Assembly: GCA_003444615.1 (NCBI GenBank)
Contig: DLUN01000233.1
Location: 1-6,437, forward strand
Source of the DNA: Syntrophomonas sp.
GTDB lineage: Bacteria > Bacillota > Syntrophomonadia > Syntrophomonadales > Syntrophomonadaceae
DNA length: 6,437 bases
Direction: 5' to 3'
Shown here: one piece after another, positions 1-6,437 of the stretch
Numbering within the stretch: the first letter of the stretch is position 1
How the letters are laid out: each line of letters opens with the position of its first letter
Notes under the pieces: generated by a model
Told to the model about the DNA's origin: nothing
Databases searched by the model: none
Seen by the model: only the letters and a program-made list of their open reading frames with translations
Translations under genes and position numbers: made by a program

Positions 1-4
1 CCGT

Positions 5-24
5 CCCCGTGTCACCCCCGTGTC
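5..24. repeat. Two near-tandem copies of CCCCGTGTC
   Basis: The nonamer CCCCGTGTC occurs at 5-13 and again at 16-24, separated by AC. The first copy sits in the context CCGTCCCCGTGTCAC. As I recall, similar CCGTCCC-GTGTC strings are common in dispersed intergenic repeats of Clostridia, sometimes linked to IS200-like REP-associated transposases. That the window opens in the tail of such a repeat is therefore an inference. The repeat ends 27 bases before the uvrA start and could lie in the transcribed leader. Confidence 0.5.
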
Positions 25-40
25 GACCTGACAACCTGTG

Positions 41-45
41 AGGAG
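41..45 (+). promoter_or_regulatory. uvrA ribosome binding site
   Basis: AGGAG lies six bases before the ATG at 52 and fixes that start. No convincing promoter is visible in the 51 bases upstream, so transcription probably enters from beyond the left edge. Confidence 0.75.
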
Positions 46-51
46 AGAGAA

Positions 52-2913
52 ATGGTAAAGAATCAAATATTGGTAAAAGGCGCTCGAGAACATAATTTGA
101 AAAATATTGATGTGACCATACCCCGGGACCAGCTGGTGGTATTTACAGGCGTTTCTGGTTCAGGCAAGTCCAGCCTGGCTTTTGATACCATTTACAGTGA
201 AGGGCAGCGGCGCTATGTGGAGTCACTGTCTACTTATGCGCGCCAATTTCTGGGGCAGATGGACAAACCGGATGTGGATTATATAGAAGGGCTGTCCCCT
301 TCCATCTCTATAGATCAGAAGTCTACCTCCAATAACCCCCGTTCTACGGTAGGTACGGTAACCGAAATTTACGATTACCTGAGGCTTCTGTTTGCCCGGG
401 TGGGGCGTCCCCATTGTCCTCATTGTCACAAGCCTATTCAACGGCAGACTATTGATCAGATTGTGGATGCCCTCTTGGCACTGCCGGCTAACAGCCGCAT
501 TAAGATTCTGGCCCCTGTTGTTAAGGGCCAGAAAGGGGAGCACCGCAAACTGCTGCAGAACCTATTCAAGGATGGGTTTGTGCGGGTCATAGTAGATGGT
601 TATGAATATACCTCCGATGAGGAGATTAACCTGGATAAAAACAAAAAGCATGATATCAATGTGGTAGTGGACCGTTTGGTTATCAAAGAGGGAATCAACA
701 GCCGTTTGGCAGAGTCTTTGGAATTAGCTTTTGAGTTGAGTGAAGGCACCATAGCTGTACTGTGGCTTAAAGATGAGGGCGAAGAAGAGTTGCTTTTTAA
801 CCGGGATTTCGCCTGTCCGGATTGTGGCTTCAGCCTGCCGGAACTGAGTCCCCGTATGTTTTCCTTCAATAATCCTTTCGGGGCCTGTCCGGATTGTGAC
901 GGCTTGGGCTGGAAGCGGGAGATTGATGCCAGTCTGGTCCTGGATATGGAAAAGAGCCTGGAAGACGGGGCGATTATTCCCTGGTCCAATAACTTTTTCA
1001 CCTACTATAATCAGATTTTGGCGGCGGCGGCTCACCATTACAAGATTCCCTTAGACCGCCCCCTAAAGGAACTTACCAAAAAACAGATCGACTTCATTCT
1101 CTATGGCAATGGCGGGGAAAAGTTCAAAGTGGTCTATACTAATTCCTATGGTGAGACCGGTACTTTCCGCTCTGCTTACGAAGGAGTTATTAACAACCTT
1201 AGCCGTCGCTACATGGAAACCCGCTCGGACTATGCCCGGGAGGAGATCGAAAAATATATGACCTACTCCCTGTGTCCCACCTGTGAGGGCAAACGCTTGC
1301 GGGAGGAAATTCTATGGGTTCTGGTAGGGGGTAAGTCTATTAACCAGGTCACAGCCCTGTCAGTAAAGGAATGCATAGATTTTTTTGAACAATTGGAGCT
1401 AAATGAACGGGAGACCATTATCGCCCGCCAGGTGGTTAAAGAAATCAAAGAACGGCTGCATTTCTTACTTGATGTAGGGCTGGATTACCTGACCCTGGAC
1501 CGGAAAGCAGGGAGCCTTTCCGGAGGAGAGGCTCAGCGTATCCGGCTGGCGACCCAGGTGGGTTCAAGCCTGGTGGGAGTGCTGTATGTTCTGGACGAGC
1601 CCAGTATAGGTTTGCATCCTCGTGATAACCAGCGTTTGCTGGTAACATTAAAGAGGCTGCGCGACCTGGGCAATACCGTTATTGTGGTGGAGCACGACGA
1701 GGAAACCGTTCGCAGTGCTGACCATGTAATAGATATTGGCCCTTTGGCTGGATTAAACGGGGGAGAAATTGTAGCCCAGGGTACAGTAGAGGATATTATG
1801 GCTTGTGAAAGGTCTCTGACGGGACAGTATCTGGCTGGCAAACTGGATATAGAGATTCCGGAAAAGAGGCGCAGCGGTAACGGCTGCCATCTGGTAATAA
1901 AAAGGGCCCGCCAACATAATCTGAAAAATATCGATGTGAGCATACCTTTGGGCAAGATGGTAGTTGTCACCGGAGTATCAGGATCTGGCAAGAGCACCCT
2001 GGTAGAGGAAATCCTTTACCCAGCCTTGATGAAGCACCTCTACGGGAGCCGGTATCGCCCCGGAGCCCATGAGGGTATCGAAGGGCTGGAGGCTCTTGAT
2101 AAGGTAGTAAACATTGATCAATCCCCCATCGGGCGTACCCCACGCTCCAATGCCGCCACTTATACGGGAGTCTTTGATCATATCCGGGAACTGTTTGCGG
2201 AAACAGCGGAAGCCAAAATGCGGGGTTATAAGCCGGGGCGGTTCAGTTTTAATGTCCGGGGAGGCCGGTGTGAAGCCTGCTCTGGAGATGGGATCATAAA
2301 GATAGAAATGCATTTTTTGCCCGATGTATATATTCCCTGTGAGGTGTGCAAAGGCAAACGCTACAACCGGGAGACCCTGGAGGTCAAATACCGAGGCAAA
2401 ACCATTGCCGATGTACTGGCCATGACCGTGGATGAAGCGGTAGACTTTTTTGAAGTTATCCCTCGCGTCCATCGCAAGCTAAAAGTACTGCAGGATGTGG
2501 GCTTAGGATATATCCAGCTGGGACAACCGGCTCCAACCTTGTCAGGAGGTGAAGCCCAGCGGGTGAAATTGGCTACGGAACTGTCCAAGCGTTCTACCGG
2601 CAAAACCCTGTATATATTGGATGAGCCTACTACCGGACTGCACAAGCATGATGTTAAGCATCTGTTGAATGTGTTGAGCCGGTTAACCGATGCGGGCAAC
2701 ACCGTCCTTATCATCGAGCATAATCTGGATGTGATTAAATGTGCTGACCATCTGATTGATCTGGGGCCAGAAGGTGGAGATAAAGGTGGGCAGATAGTAG
2801 CCCAAGGCACTCCCGAACAGGTAGCAGGGTGCCCTGCGTCTTATACGGGACGGTTCCTGCGCCCCATACTGGGAATGGGAGATGATCAGCCTAACAAGGC
2901 GTGTGTTTCATGA
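52..2913 (+). CDS. uvrA: Excinuclease ABC subunit A (UvrA)
   Basis: UvrA is the DNA-damage-recognition ATPase of nucleotide excision repair. It dimerises, scans DNA with UvrB and loads UvrB at lesions. The 953-residue product is full length (E. coli UvrA has 940). Two ABC ATPase modules are visible. Module one has Walker [10 protein letters not shown] at 33-41, signature [12 protein letters not shown] at 489-500 and Walker B LYVLDEPS at 511-518. Module two has Walker [10 protein letters not shown] at 641-649, signature [12 protein letters not shown] at 830-841 and Walker B LYILDEPT at 853-860. The two C4 zinc fingers are intact: Cys255/258/279/282 and Cys740/743/763/766. Further CxxC pairs at 122/125 and 408/411 fit the third zinc site known from UvrA structures. 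The ATG at 52 has AGGAG six bases upstream. The stop codon overlaps the uvrC start. uvrB commonly precedes uvrA in Firmicutes but would lie outside this window. No catalytic residue appears missing. Confidence 0.98.
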   Translation: MVKNQILVKGAREHNLKNIDVTIPRDQLVVFTGVSGSGKSSLAFDTIYSEGQRRYVESLSTYARQFLGQMDKPDVDYIEGLSPSISIDQKSTSNNPRSTVGTVTEIYDYLRLLFARVGRPHCPHCHKPIQRQTIDQIVDALLALPANSRIKILAPVVKGQKGEHRKLLQNLFKDGFVRVIVDGYEYTSDEEINLDKNKKHDINVVVDRLVIKEGINSRLAESLELAFELSEGTIAVLWLKDEGEEELLFNRDFACPDCGFSLPELSPRMFSFNNPFGACPDCDGLGWKREIDASLVLDMEKSLEDGAIIPWSNNFFTYYNQILAAAAHHYKIPLDRPLKELTKKQIDFILYGNGGEKFKVVYTNSYGETGTFRSAYEGVINNLSRRYMETRSDYAREEIEKYMTYSLCPTCEGKRLREEILWVLVGGKSINQVTALSVKECIDFFEQLELNERETIIARQVVKEIKERLHFLLDVGLDYLTLDRKAGSLSGGEAQRIRLATQVGSSLVGVLYVLDEPSIGLHPRDNQRLLVTLKRLRDLGNTVIVVEHDEETVRSADHVIDIGPLAGLNGGEIVAQGTVEDIMACERSLTGQYLAGKLDIEIPEKRRSGNGCHLVIKRARQHNLKNIDVSIPLGKMVVVTGVSGSGKSTLVEEILYPALMKHLYGSRYRPGAHEGIEGLEALDKVVNIDQSPIGRTPRSNAATYTGVFDHIRELFAETAEAKMRGYKPGRFSFNVRGGRCEACSGDGIIKIEMHFLPDVYIPCEVCKGKRYNRETLEVKYRGKTIADVLAMTVDEAVDFFEVIPRVHRKLKVLQDVGLGYIQLGQPAPTLSGGEAQRVKLATELSKRSTGKTLYILDEPTTGLHKHDVKHLLNVLSRLTDAGNTVLIIEHNLDVIKCADHLIDLGPEGGDKGGQIVAQGTPEQVAGCPASYTGRFLRPILGMGDDQPNKACVS

Positions 2914-4721
2914 AAACGGAACAGTTAAAGGAAAGGCTAAAAAATGTACCCCTAAAGCCCGGGGTTTATATGTACAAAGACCAGGCCGGGCAGGTTATTT
3001 ATGTGGGCAAAGCCAAAGCCCTGCGCCAGCGCATGCGCTCTTATTTCCAGAGTGCAGACCGCTTACATCCCAAGGTGCGGGCGATGATGGGGCGGGTAGA
3101 TGATTTTGATTTTATCGTTACCAATAGTGAAGTAGAGGCCTTGATCCTGGAAAACAACCTGATCAAGGCCTACCAACCTCGCTACAACATTGATCTGCGG
3201 GATGATAAAACCTATCCCTACCTGAAAATAAGCATGGCTGAACCCTATCCGCGGGTTTATATAACCCGGGAAAAGAAGGATAAGGTTTCCCGCTATTTTG
3301 GCCCTTATACCGATGTTGCTTCTTTGAAGGAAACCCTGCGCCTCCTGACATCCTTATTCCCCTTGCGTACCTGCAAGACTTTACGTCCCCTTAACCGGCC
3401 TTGCTTAAACCGGGATCTGAAAAAATGCCTAGCGCCCTGTACCGGTCAGGTATCCAAGGAAGAATACCTTCAGATGGTGGAGCAGATAATTGCTTTCATG
3501 GAAGGGGACAGCCGGGAGGTGTTAAAGGCCAAGGAAGCGGAAATGAAGGAAGCGGCCCATAACCTGGAATTCGAAAAAGCGGCCCGTCTGCGGGATCAGA
3601 TCAACGCTATCCGCAAAATTAGTGAAATCCAGAAAGTGCACCTGCAATCTCCTTGGAATCTGGACTTAATAGGGATTATTGTGGGGGAAAAGGACAGCCT
3701 GGCTTCGGTTTTTAAGATTCGCAGCGGAAAAATTATGGCTAAAGATACTTTCTGGCTGAATCGTCCCACTGGACAGGATGAAGGAGAGTTAATGGCTCAG
3801 TTTTTACGCCGGTATTATACCGACAATGAAGATATCCCTAAGGAACTGATGGTGAGTACCCTGCCGGCTGAACAGGAATTGATAGAGGAATGGCTGCACA
3901 GTGTTACCGGCCACAAAGTGAGCATCAAGGTGCCCCAGCGAGGCGACAAACGCAGTTTGCTGGATATGATGATGGAAAACGCTCACCTGCTTTTCCAGGA
4001 GAGGTATGAAGCAGAATCTCGCCAGCAGGCGGTTTTGATACACTTGAGCAAAGTACTGGAACTACCGGTAGTACCGGAGCGTATCGAATGCTACGATATT
4101 TCCCATCTAGGGGGCCAGGAAACCGTGGCTTCCATGGTGGTCTTTACCCAGGGAGTTCCCGATGGCAGTGCTTATCGCCGCTTCAAAATAAAACAGGACC
4201 AAAACGATGATTTTGCTTCGATGCGGGAAACCTTGCGGCGCCGTTTTATGCAGGCCCAGCAGCAGAACCCGGCTTTTTTACCTGAGCCTGATTTAGTTGT
4301 GATTGACGGAGGGCTGGGACAGGTAAATGCGGTGCAGGCGGTTCTGGATGAACTGGGTGTGGAGATTCCGCTGATAAGCTTAGCCGAGAAAAATGAGGAG
4401 ATTTACAAGCCCCACCGGAGTGAACCACTGGTCCTGCCGCGTCGTGACGAAGGGTTGCGGTTGCTGCAGCGATTGCGGGATGAGGCGCACCGTTTTGCGG
4501 TAGAATACAATAGGCAGCGCCGGACCCGGCGCATGACTTCATCTGCTCTGGATCATATTGAAGGGGTGGGGCCCCAGCGGCGCCGGGCTTTGCTGAAGAA
4601 GTTTGGTTCTGTAAACGGTATAAGAGAAGCCTCTTTGGAAGAATTGGCCGCTGTTCCCGGTATGAATCGAACTGTGGCCCGGCGTGTATATGAATATTTT
4701 CATGGAACCATTTCGACCTGA
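2910..4721 (+). CDS. uvrC: Excinuclease ABC subunit C (UvrC)
   Basis: UvrC is the dual-incision nuclease that cuts on both sides of a lesion marked by UvrB. The product is 603 residues, the usual family size. The N-terminal GIY-YIG nuclease (3' incision) shows GVY at 18-20, YVG at 31-33, arginines 39 and 41, and Glu76. Cys155, 165, 173 and 177 match the four conserved cysteines reported to bind an iron-sulfur cluster in UvrC. A UVR motif (about 205-238) should contact UvrB. The C-terminal RNase H-like nuclease (5' incision) keeps its DDH triad: Asp396 in YDISH, Asp466 in IDGGLGQ and His527 in RDEAHRF. Two helix-hairpin-helix motifs follow (about 546-597). I choose the ATG at 2910, whose ATGA overlaps the uvrA stop, over the in-frame GTG at 2901. 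The GTG directly follows the only nearby AAGG, leaving no usable spacing. That AAGG (2896-2899) is a weak Shine-Dalgarno site, so translation probably depends on coupling to uvrA. Confidence 0.97.
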   Translation: MKTEQLKERLKNVPLKPGVYMYKDQAGQVIYVGKAKALRQRMRSYFQSADRLHPKVRAMMGRVDDFDFIVTNSEVEALILENNLIKAYQPRYNIDLRDDKTYPYLKISMAEPYPRVYITREKKDKVSRYFGPYTDVASLKETLRLLTSLFPLRTCKTLRPLNRPCLNRDLKKCLAPCTGQVSKEEYLQMVEQIIAFMEGDSREVLKAKEAEMKEAAHNLEFEKAARLRDQINAIRKISEIQKVHLQSPWNLDLIGIIVGEKDSLASVFKIRSGKIMAKDTFWLNRPTGQDEGELMAQFLRRYYTDNEDIPKELMVSTLPAEQELIEEWLHSVTGHKVSIKVPQRGDKRSLLDMMMENAHLLFQERYEAESRQQAVLIHLSKVLELPVVPERIECYDISHLGGQETVASMVVFTQGVPDGSAYRRFKIKQDQNDDFASMRETLRRRFMQAQQQNPAFLPEPDLVVIDGGLGQVNAVQAVLDELGVEIPLISLAEKNEEIYKPHRSEPLVLPRRDEGLRLLQRLRDEAHRFAVEYNRQRRTRRMTSSALDHIEGVGPQRRRALLKKFGSVNGIREASLEELAAVPGMNRTVARRVYEYFHGTIST

Positions 4722-4744
4722 GCCGACTATTGTTTATAGAAATA

Positions 4745-4753
4745 TGGTAGAAT
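4745..4753 (+). promoter_or_regulatory. Candidate extended -10 promoter for the YvlD-family gene
   Basis: TGG followed by TAGAAT gives an extended -10 element (TGn plus five of six matches to TATAAT), 50 bases before the ATG at 4804. No good -35 lies at the usual distance: the TTGTTT at 4730-4735 is only 12 bases upstream. Transcription of the small gene could start here or continue from uvrC, because no terminator hairpin is visible between 4722 and 4803. Confidence 0.4.
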
Positions 4754-4790
4754 AATGCATAATTCCGGAGCCAAAAACCACCAGATTTGA

Positions 4791-4797
4791 AAGGAGG
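4791..4797 (+). promoter_or_regulatory. Strong ribosome binding site for the YvlD-family gene
   Basis: AAGGAGG is a near-perfect Shine-Dalgarno sequence six bases before the ATG at 4804. It confirms that start over the in-frame Met5. Confidence 0.85.
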
Positions 4798-4803
4798 ATA
4801 ATC

Positions 4804-5160
4804 ATGTCAGGTTTAATGGCTCGTTGGTTGTTAAACATAGCAGCACTTATTATAACCGCGGCAATTCTACCAGGTTTTCAGCTTACTATTTGGGGAGCCA
4901 TAGTGGGGTCAGTATTTCTGGGTATTATTAACGCCGTGATCCGTCCCTTGCTCCTGATTTTAACCCTGCCGCTTAATATCTTAACTTTGGGGTTATTTAC
5001 CTTTGTTATTAATGCACTGATGTTATGGCTCACTTCGGCCACCATTCGGGGTTTTGATATTCACGGTTTTGGTTGGGCCATCTTAAGTGCCATACTCTTC
5101 AGTGTAATTAGCTTTATAATAAGTCTGTTCATTGATGATGAGGGATTTCGATTCCGTTAA
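4804..5160 (+). CDS. YvlD / phage holin 4_2 family small integral membrane protein
   Basis: This is a 118-residue, very hydrophobic protein. I recognise the family (DUF360, also called 'phage holin 4 superfamily', including B. subtilis YvlD) from NAVIRPLLLILTLPLN (about 43-58), followed by ILTLGLFTFVINALMLWL (59-76). Four membrane segments can be placed at roughly 6-24, 28-46, 48-77 (a helix pair or one long helix around the TLPLN turn) and 87-110. A short charged tail, DDEGFRFR, ends the protein. There is no cleavable signal peptide and no catalytic motif. The holin label comes from sequence family naming. Members are common in chromosomes without phage genes, and no phage genes are visible here, so a lysis role is not supported. 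The biochemical function is unknown. The gene has its own strong ribosome binding site, a promoter candidate upstream and a terminator 28 bases after its stop. Confidence 0.9.
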   Translation: MSGLMARWLLNIAALIITAAILPGFQLTIWGAIVGSVFLGIINAVIRPLLLILTLPLNILTLGLFTFVINALMLWLTSATIRGFDIHGFGWAILSAILFSVISFIISLFIDDEGFRFR

Positions 5161-5188
5161 TTGGGAATAATAGCAAGCAGCATACTCT

Positions 5189-5214
5189 GCCGGGCTTTTG
5201 CCTGGCTTATTTTT
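5189..5214 (+). terminator. Rho-independent terminator, or attenuator ahead of the HAD gene
   Basis: GCCGGGC (5189-5195) pairs with GCCTGGC (5200-5206) over seven base pairs including one G-U, around a TTTT loop. It is followed by TTATTTTT. It ends 12 bases before the AAAGGAGG of the next gene, leaving no room for a promoter in between. It should end the YvlD-family transcript, but any promoter for the HAD gene would have to lie upstream of it. Confidence 0.8.
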
Positions 5215-5226
5215 ACGCTACCTGTC

Positions 5227-5234
5227 AAAGGAGG
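5227..5234 (+). promoter_or_regulatory. Strong ribosome binding site deciding the HAD gene start
   Basis: AAAGGAGG lies five bases before the ATG at 5240. The reading frame stays open upstream to a TTG at 5198, but that extension would translate through the terminator hairpin and this binding site, so the ATG is preferred. Confidence 0.9.
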
Positions 5235-5239
5235 TAATT

Positions 5240-6052
5240 ATGGCCATTAAGCTTGTAGCGGTGGATTTGGATGATACTCTGTTGGATTCGGGCTTACAGA
5301 TCGCTCCATCTTGTCTGGAGGCCATTCGCCAGGTTCAGGAGCTGGGGATTAAGGTCACTCTAGCTACCGGGCGGATGTACCGCTCGGCTCTGCCTTATGC
5401 CCGCCAGATAAAAGCTGACCTGCCGCTTATCACTTATCAGGGAGCCCTGGTGAAAAACTCTTATTCGGAAGAAATCCTGTATTATCGACCAGTGCCTCAG
5501 GATTTGGCTATCGAGGTTATGCAGTATTTTAAGCAGGCTAAAGTGCACTTTCATACTTACATAGAGGATGAACTGTGTTTGGAAAGCCTGACGGAAGAAG
5601 GACTGGCTTACGCTAATTTGGCAGGAGTTGAGCCCCGGCTGGTTCCGGACTTAATGGAGGCCGTGCAGCAGGGACAGCCTCTTAAGATAATGGCTATTAC
5701 TGACAATGAGCGGGCTCTTTTGGATATGGAACTGGAATTAAAGGGCCGATACAGCAAGTTGCTGAACATAACCCGATCTAAGCCCTACTATTTGGAAGTG
5801 ATGGACCAATCGGCTAACAAAGGCAGTGCTTTGGAGGTAGTTGCCCAGCATTTTGGTATAGATCGCAAGGAAGTATTGGCGGTGGGCGATAGTTACAATG
5901 ATCTGGCCATGATTGAATGGGCGGGAGTAGGTGTGGCTATGGGCAATGCCCGGGATGTGGTGAAAGATGCCGCTGATTATGTGACTGCATCTAATGAGGA
6001 AGCCGGTGTGGCTGAAGCTCTCCACCGCTTCGTACTGTCCCAATTAAGTTAG
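5240..6052 (+). CDS. Cof-type HAD-IIB family phosphatase
   Basis: The 270-residue product is a typical length for a cytosolic Cof-like hydrolase of the haloacid dehalogenase superfamily. Such enzymes dephosphorylate small phosphorylated metabolites (sugar phosphates, nucleotides, flavin or pyridoxal phosphates) by way of a phospho-aspartate. All four HAD motifs are present. Motif I is DLDDT with nucleophile Asp9 and acid/base Asp11. Motif II is TLATGR with Thr43. Motif III is Lys194 in SANKG. Motif IV is GDSYND with Mg-binding Asp217 and Asp221. The type IIB (C2) cap lies between motifs II and III, about residues 80-185. The C-terminal block VGVAMGNA followed by DAADYVT is also characteristic. 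The true substrate cannot be read from sequence. The upstream hairpin at 5189-5214 implies read-through, or attenuation of a promoter I cannot identify. No terminator hairpin with a T-run follows the stop codon. Confidence 0.95.
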   Translation: MAIKLVAVDLDDTLLDSGLQIAPSCLEAIRQVQELGIKVTLATGRMYRSALPYARQIKADLPLITYQGALVKNSYSEEILYYRPVPQDLAIEVMQYFKQAKVHFHTYIEDELCLESLTEEGLAYANLAGVEPRLVPDLMEAVQQGQPLKIMAITDNERALLDMELELKGRYSKLLNITRSKPYYLEVMDQSANKGSALEVVAQHFGIDRKEVLAVGDSYNDLAMIEWAGVGVAMGNARDVVKDAADYVTASNEEAGVAEALHRFVLSQLS

Positions 6053-6076
6053 CTGCATAGCATATATGATGCCAGT

Positions 6077-6300
6077 AGGTTCACCCTTCGCACCTGTTCC
6101 GTCGTCACGATATAGTAGCGGCTCGATGTGCGACTCAGGGGGTACCGGGCTAACAAAACATCCTGTTTCGAGCGACCCTTCGCAGCCCTCAGTTTCGCCG
6201 TGTGTTGCAACGGCTCGTCGTACGTCACTCGCCCGGCTAATACTCCTGCTTAAGCCGACCAGCAATGGTTTCATTCATCGTGGCCTGATCTTCTGGTGAT
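6077..6300 (+). ncRNA. Candidate structured RNA, unidentified family
   Basis: No credible gene is seen here, but complementary segments are dense. TCGCAC (6088-6093) pairs with GTGCGA (6128-6133). The stem resumes after a CTC bulge as CCCT (6084-6087) with AGGG (6137-6140). Further hairpins are GCGA/TCGC (6172-6175 with 6180-6183), GCCGT/ACGGC (6197-6201 with 6210-6214) and CGGCT/AGCCG (6234-6238 with 6253-6257). The last directly abuts ACCA-GCAA-TGGT (6258-6269), a stem with a GNRA-type tetraloop. CCGGGC (6145-6150) can pair at long range with GCCCGG (6231-6236), which would exclude the CGGCT hairpin. The GCAA loop is a GNRA loop only on the + strand, supporting this orientation. TATGAT at 6065-6070 could be a -10 box placing a start near 6077. 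Boundaries are estimates. It might be a bridge RNA, an omega RNA, a long regulatory leader or a new RNA. It does not match tmRNA, RNase P RNA, SRP RNA or common riboswitches that I know. Confidence 0.4.
6083..6184 (+). repeat. Ten-base direct repeat ACCCTTCGCA inside the structured region
   Basis: ACCCTTCGCA occurs at 6083-6092 and again at 6175-6184, 92 bases apart. The first copy forms the left arm of the long bulged stem (partner 6128-6140). The second contains part of the GCGA/TCGC hairpin and could also pair with TGCGA at 6129-6133, so the two copies may compete for one partner. Confidence 0.6.
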
Positions 6301-6319
6301 AGTTGTGAGGAGCATAGCG

Positions 6320-6394
6320 ATGAAGAAATATCAAAAGGGGATTACAGACAATGTTAAAGCGATTCCACGCGCTACCTTTCGCATGGGGACTTAA
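6320..6394 (+). CDS. Possible 24-residue small ORF
   Basis: The ATG at 6320 is preceded by GAGGAG (6307-6312) at a seven-base spacing, a credible Shine-Dalgarno site. It opens a 24-codon frame ending in TAA at 6392-6394. The product begins MKKYQKGITDN and ends FRMGT. It is basic, with no membrane segment, and I recognise no family. The ATG at 6395 directly follows the stop, so it could act as a leader peptide whose translation couples to the next frame. It may instead be a chance ORF inside the untranslated leader. Confidence 0.35.
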   Translation: MKKYQKGITDNVKAIPRATFRMGT

Positions 6395-6410
6395 ATGTTA
6401 ACTCAAAATA

Positions 6411-6417
6411 AGGGGAG
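6411..6417 (+). promoter_or_regulatory. Ribosome binding site for the truncated ORF
   Basis: AGGGGAG lies seven bases before the ATG at 6425 and favours that codon over the in-frame ATG at 6395, which has no comparable site in front of it. Confidence 0.5.
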
Positions 6418-6424
6418 TGATGTT

Positions 6425-6437
6425 ATGCCTGCTAAAG
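6425..6437 (+). CDS. Start of an ORF truncated by the window edge (MPAK...)
   Basis: Only four codons, M-P-A-K, are visible before the window ends. AGGGGAG at 6411-6417 gives a good ribosome binding site. The same frame is open back to an ATG at 6395, giving MLTQNKGSDVMPAK if the earlier start is used. Four residues cannot identify a family. The long, apparently structured non-coding region in front would suit a transposase or nuclease gene of an RNA-guided mobile element, but that is inference from context only. Confidence 0.5.

Noticed and set aside
2901..2909. GTG at 2901 as the uvrC start
   Set aside because: The only nearby AAGG is directly adjacent, leaving no usable spacing. The ATG at 2910 gives the classic ATGA overlap, and the UvrC family begins at about this point.
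5115..5120. Perfect TATAAT as a promoter for the HAD gene
   Set aside because: It lies inside the YvlD-family coding sequence as ordinary hydrophobic codons, has no -35 at the proper distance, and its transcript would meet the terminator at 5189-5214.
4804..5160. Prophage or lysis cassette, because the family is named 'phage holin'
   Set aside because: This family is widespread in bacterial chromosomes. No endolysin or other phage gene is present in the window.
5198..5239. TTG at 5198 as the HAD phosphatase start
   Set aside because: The extension reads through the terminator arm and the Shine-Dalgarno site. The conserved HAD N-terminus begins at the ATG at 5240.
6055..6072. GCAT...ATGC palindrome around CATATATG as a terminator after the HAD gene
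   Set aside because: The stem is short and AT-rich and is not followed by a T-run, so it does not look like a rho-independent terminator.
6128..6136. GTGCGACTC as the 5' end of a group II intron (consensus GTGYG)
   Set aside because: The downstream sequence has no recognisable domain V (AGC catalytic triad with a GAAA-type loop) within the window. The GTGCGA is accounted for by pairing with TCGCAC at 6088-6093.
6044..6299. Two overlapping open frames, 77 codons on + (from 6066) and 76 codons on - (from 6274)
   Set aside because: Neither has a ribosome binding site, and their products look low-complexity and match no family I know. Both run through the same densely self-complementary segment, which is better explained as RNA than as two antisense proteins.

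Overview
The window carries four complete genes, all on the + strand, followed by a non-coding stretch of about 370 bases and the first codons of a further reading frame cut by the right edge. Base composition is moderate, Shine-Dalgarno sites are strong and AAGGAGG-like, and one stem-loop/U-tract terminator is visible. These traits, together with a YvlD-type membrane protein and a uvrA-uvrC pair, suggest a Gram-positive (Firmicutes) bacterium, probably of class Clostridia. The genus cannot be fixed from the sequence alone.

Layout. Bases 1-51 hold two copies of a 9-base direct repeat and the uvrA ribosome binding site. uvrA (52-2913) and uvrC (2910-4721) overlap by four bases (ATGA), so they are co-transcribed and probably translationally coupled. 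A short gap with an extended -10 promoter candidate leads to a small four-helix membrane protein of the YvlD / 'phage holin 4_2' family (4804-5160). A terminator hairpin follows at 5189-5214 and sits directly in front of the ribosome binding site of a Cof-type HAD phosphatase gene (5240-6052).

Together, UvrA and UvrC supply damage recognition and dual incision for nucleotide excision repair. The third partner, UvrB, is not in the window and in many Firmicutes lies just upstream of uvrA. The membrane protein and the phosphatase look like ordinary chromosomal neighbours with no visible link to repair.

The part least explained by known genes is 6053-6437. It is rich in complementary segments: a 10-bp stem with a bulge, a stem capped by a GCAA tetraloop abutting another hairpin, and a repeated 10-mer. 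It lies in front of a 24-codon ORF with a good ribosome binding site and then a truncated ORF that also has one. A structured RNA at the left end of an RNA-guided mobile element (IS110-type bridge RNA or IscB-type omega RNA) is a reasonable hypothesis, but the diagnostic protein lies outside the window.
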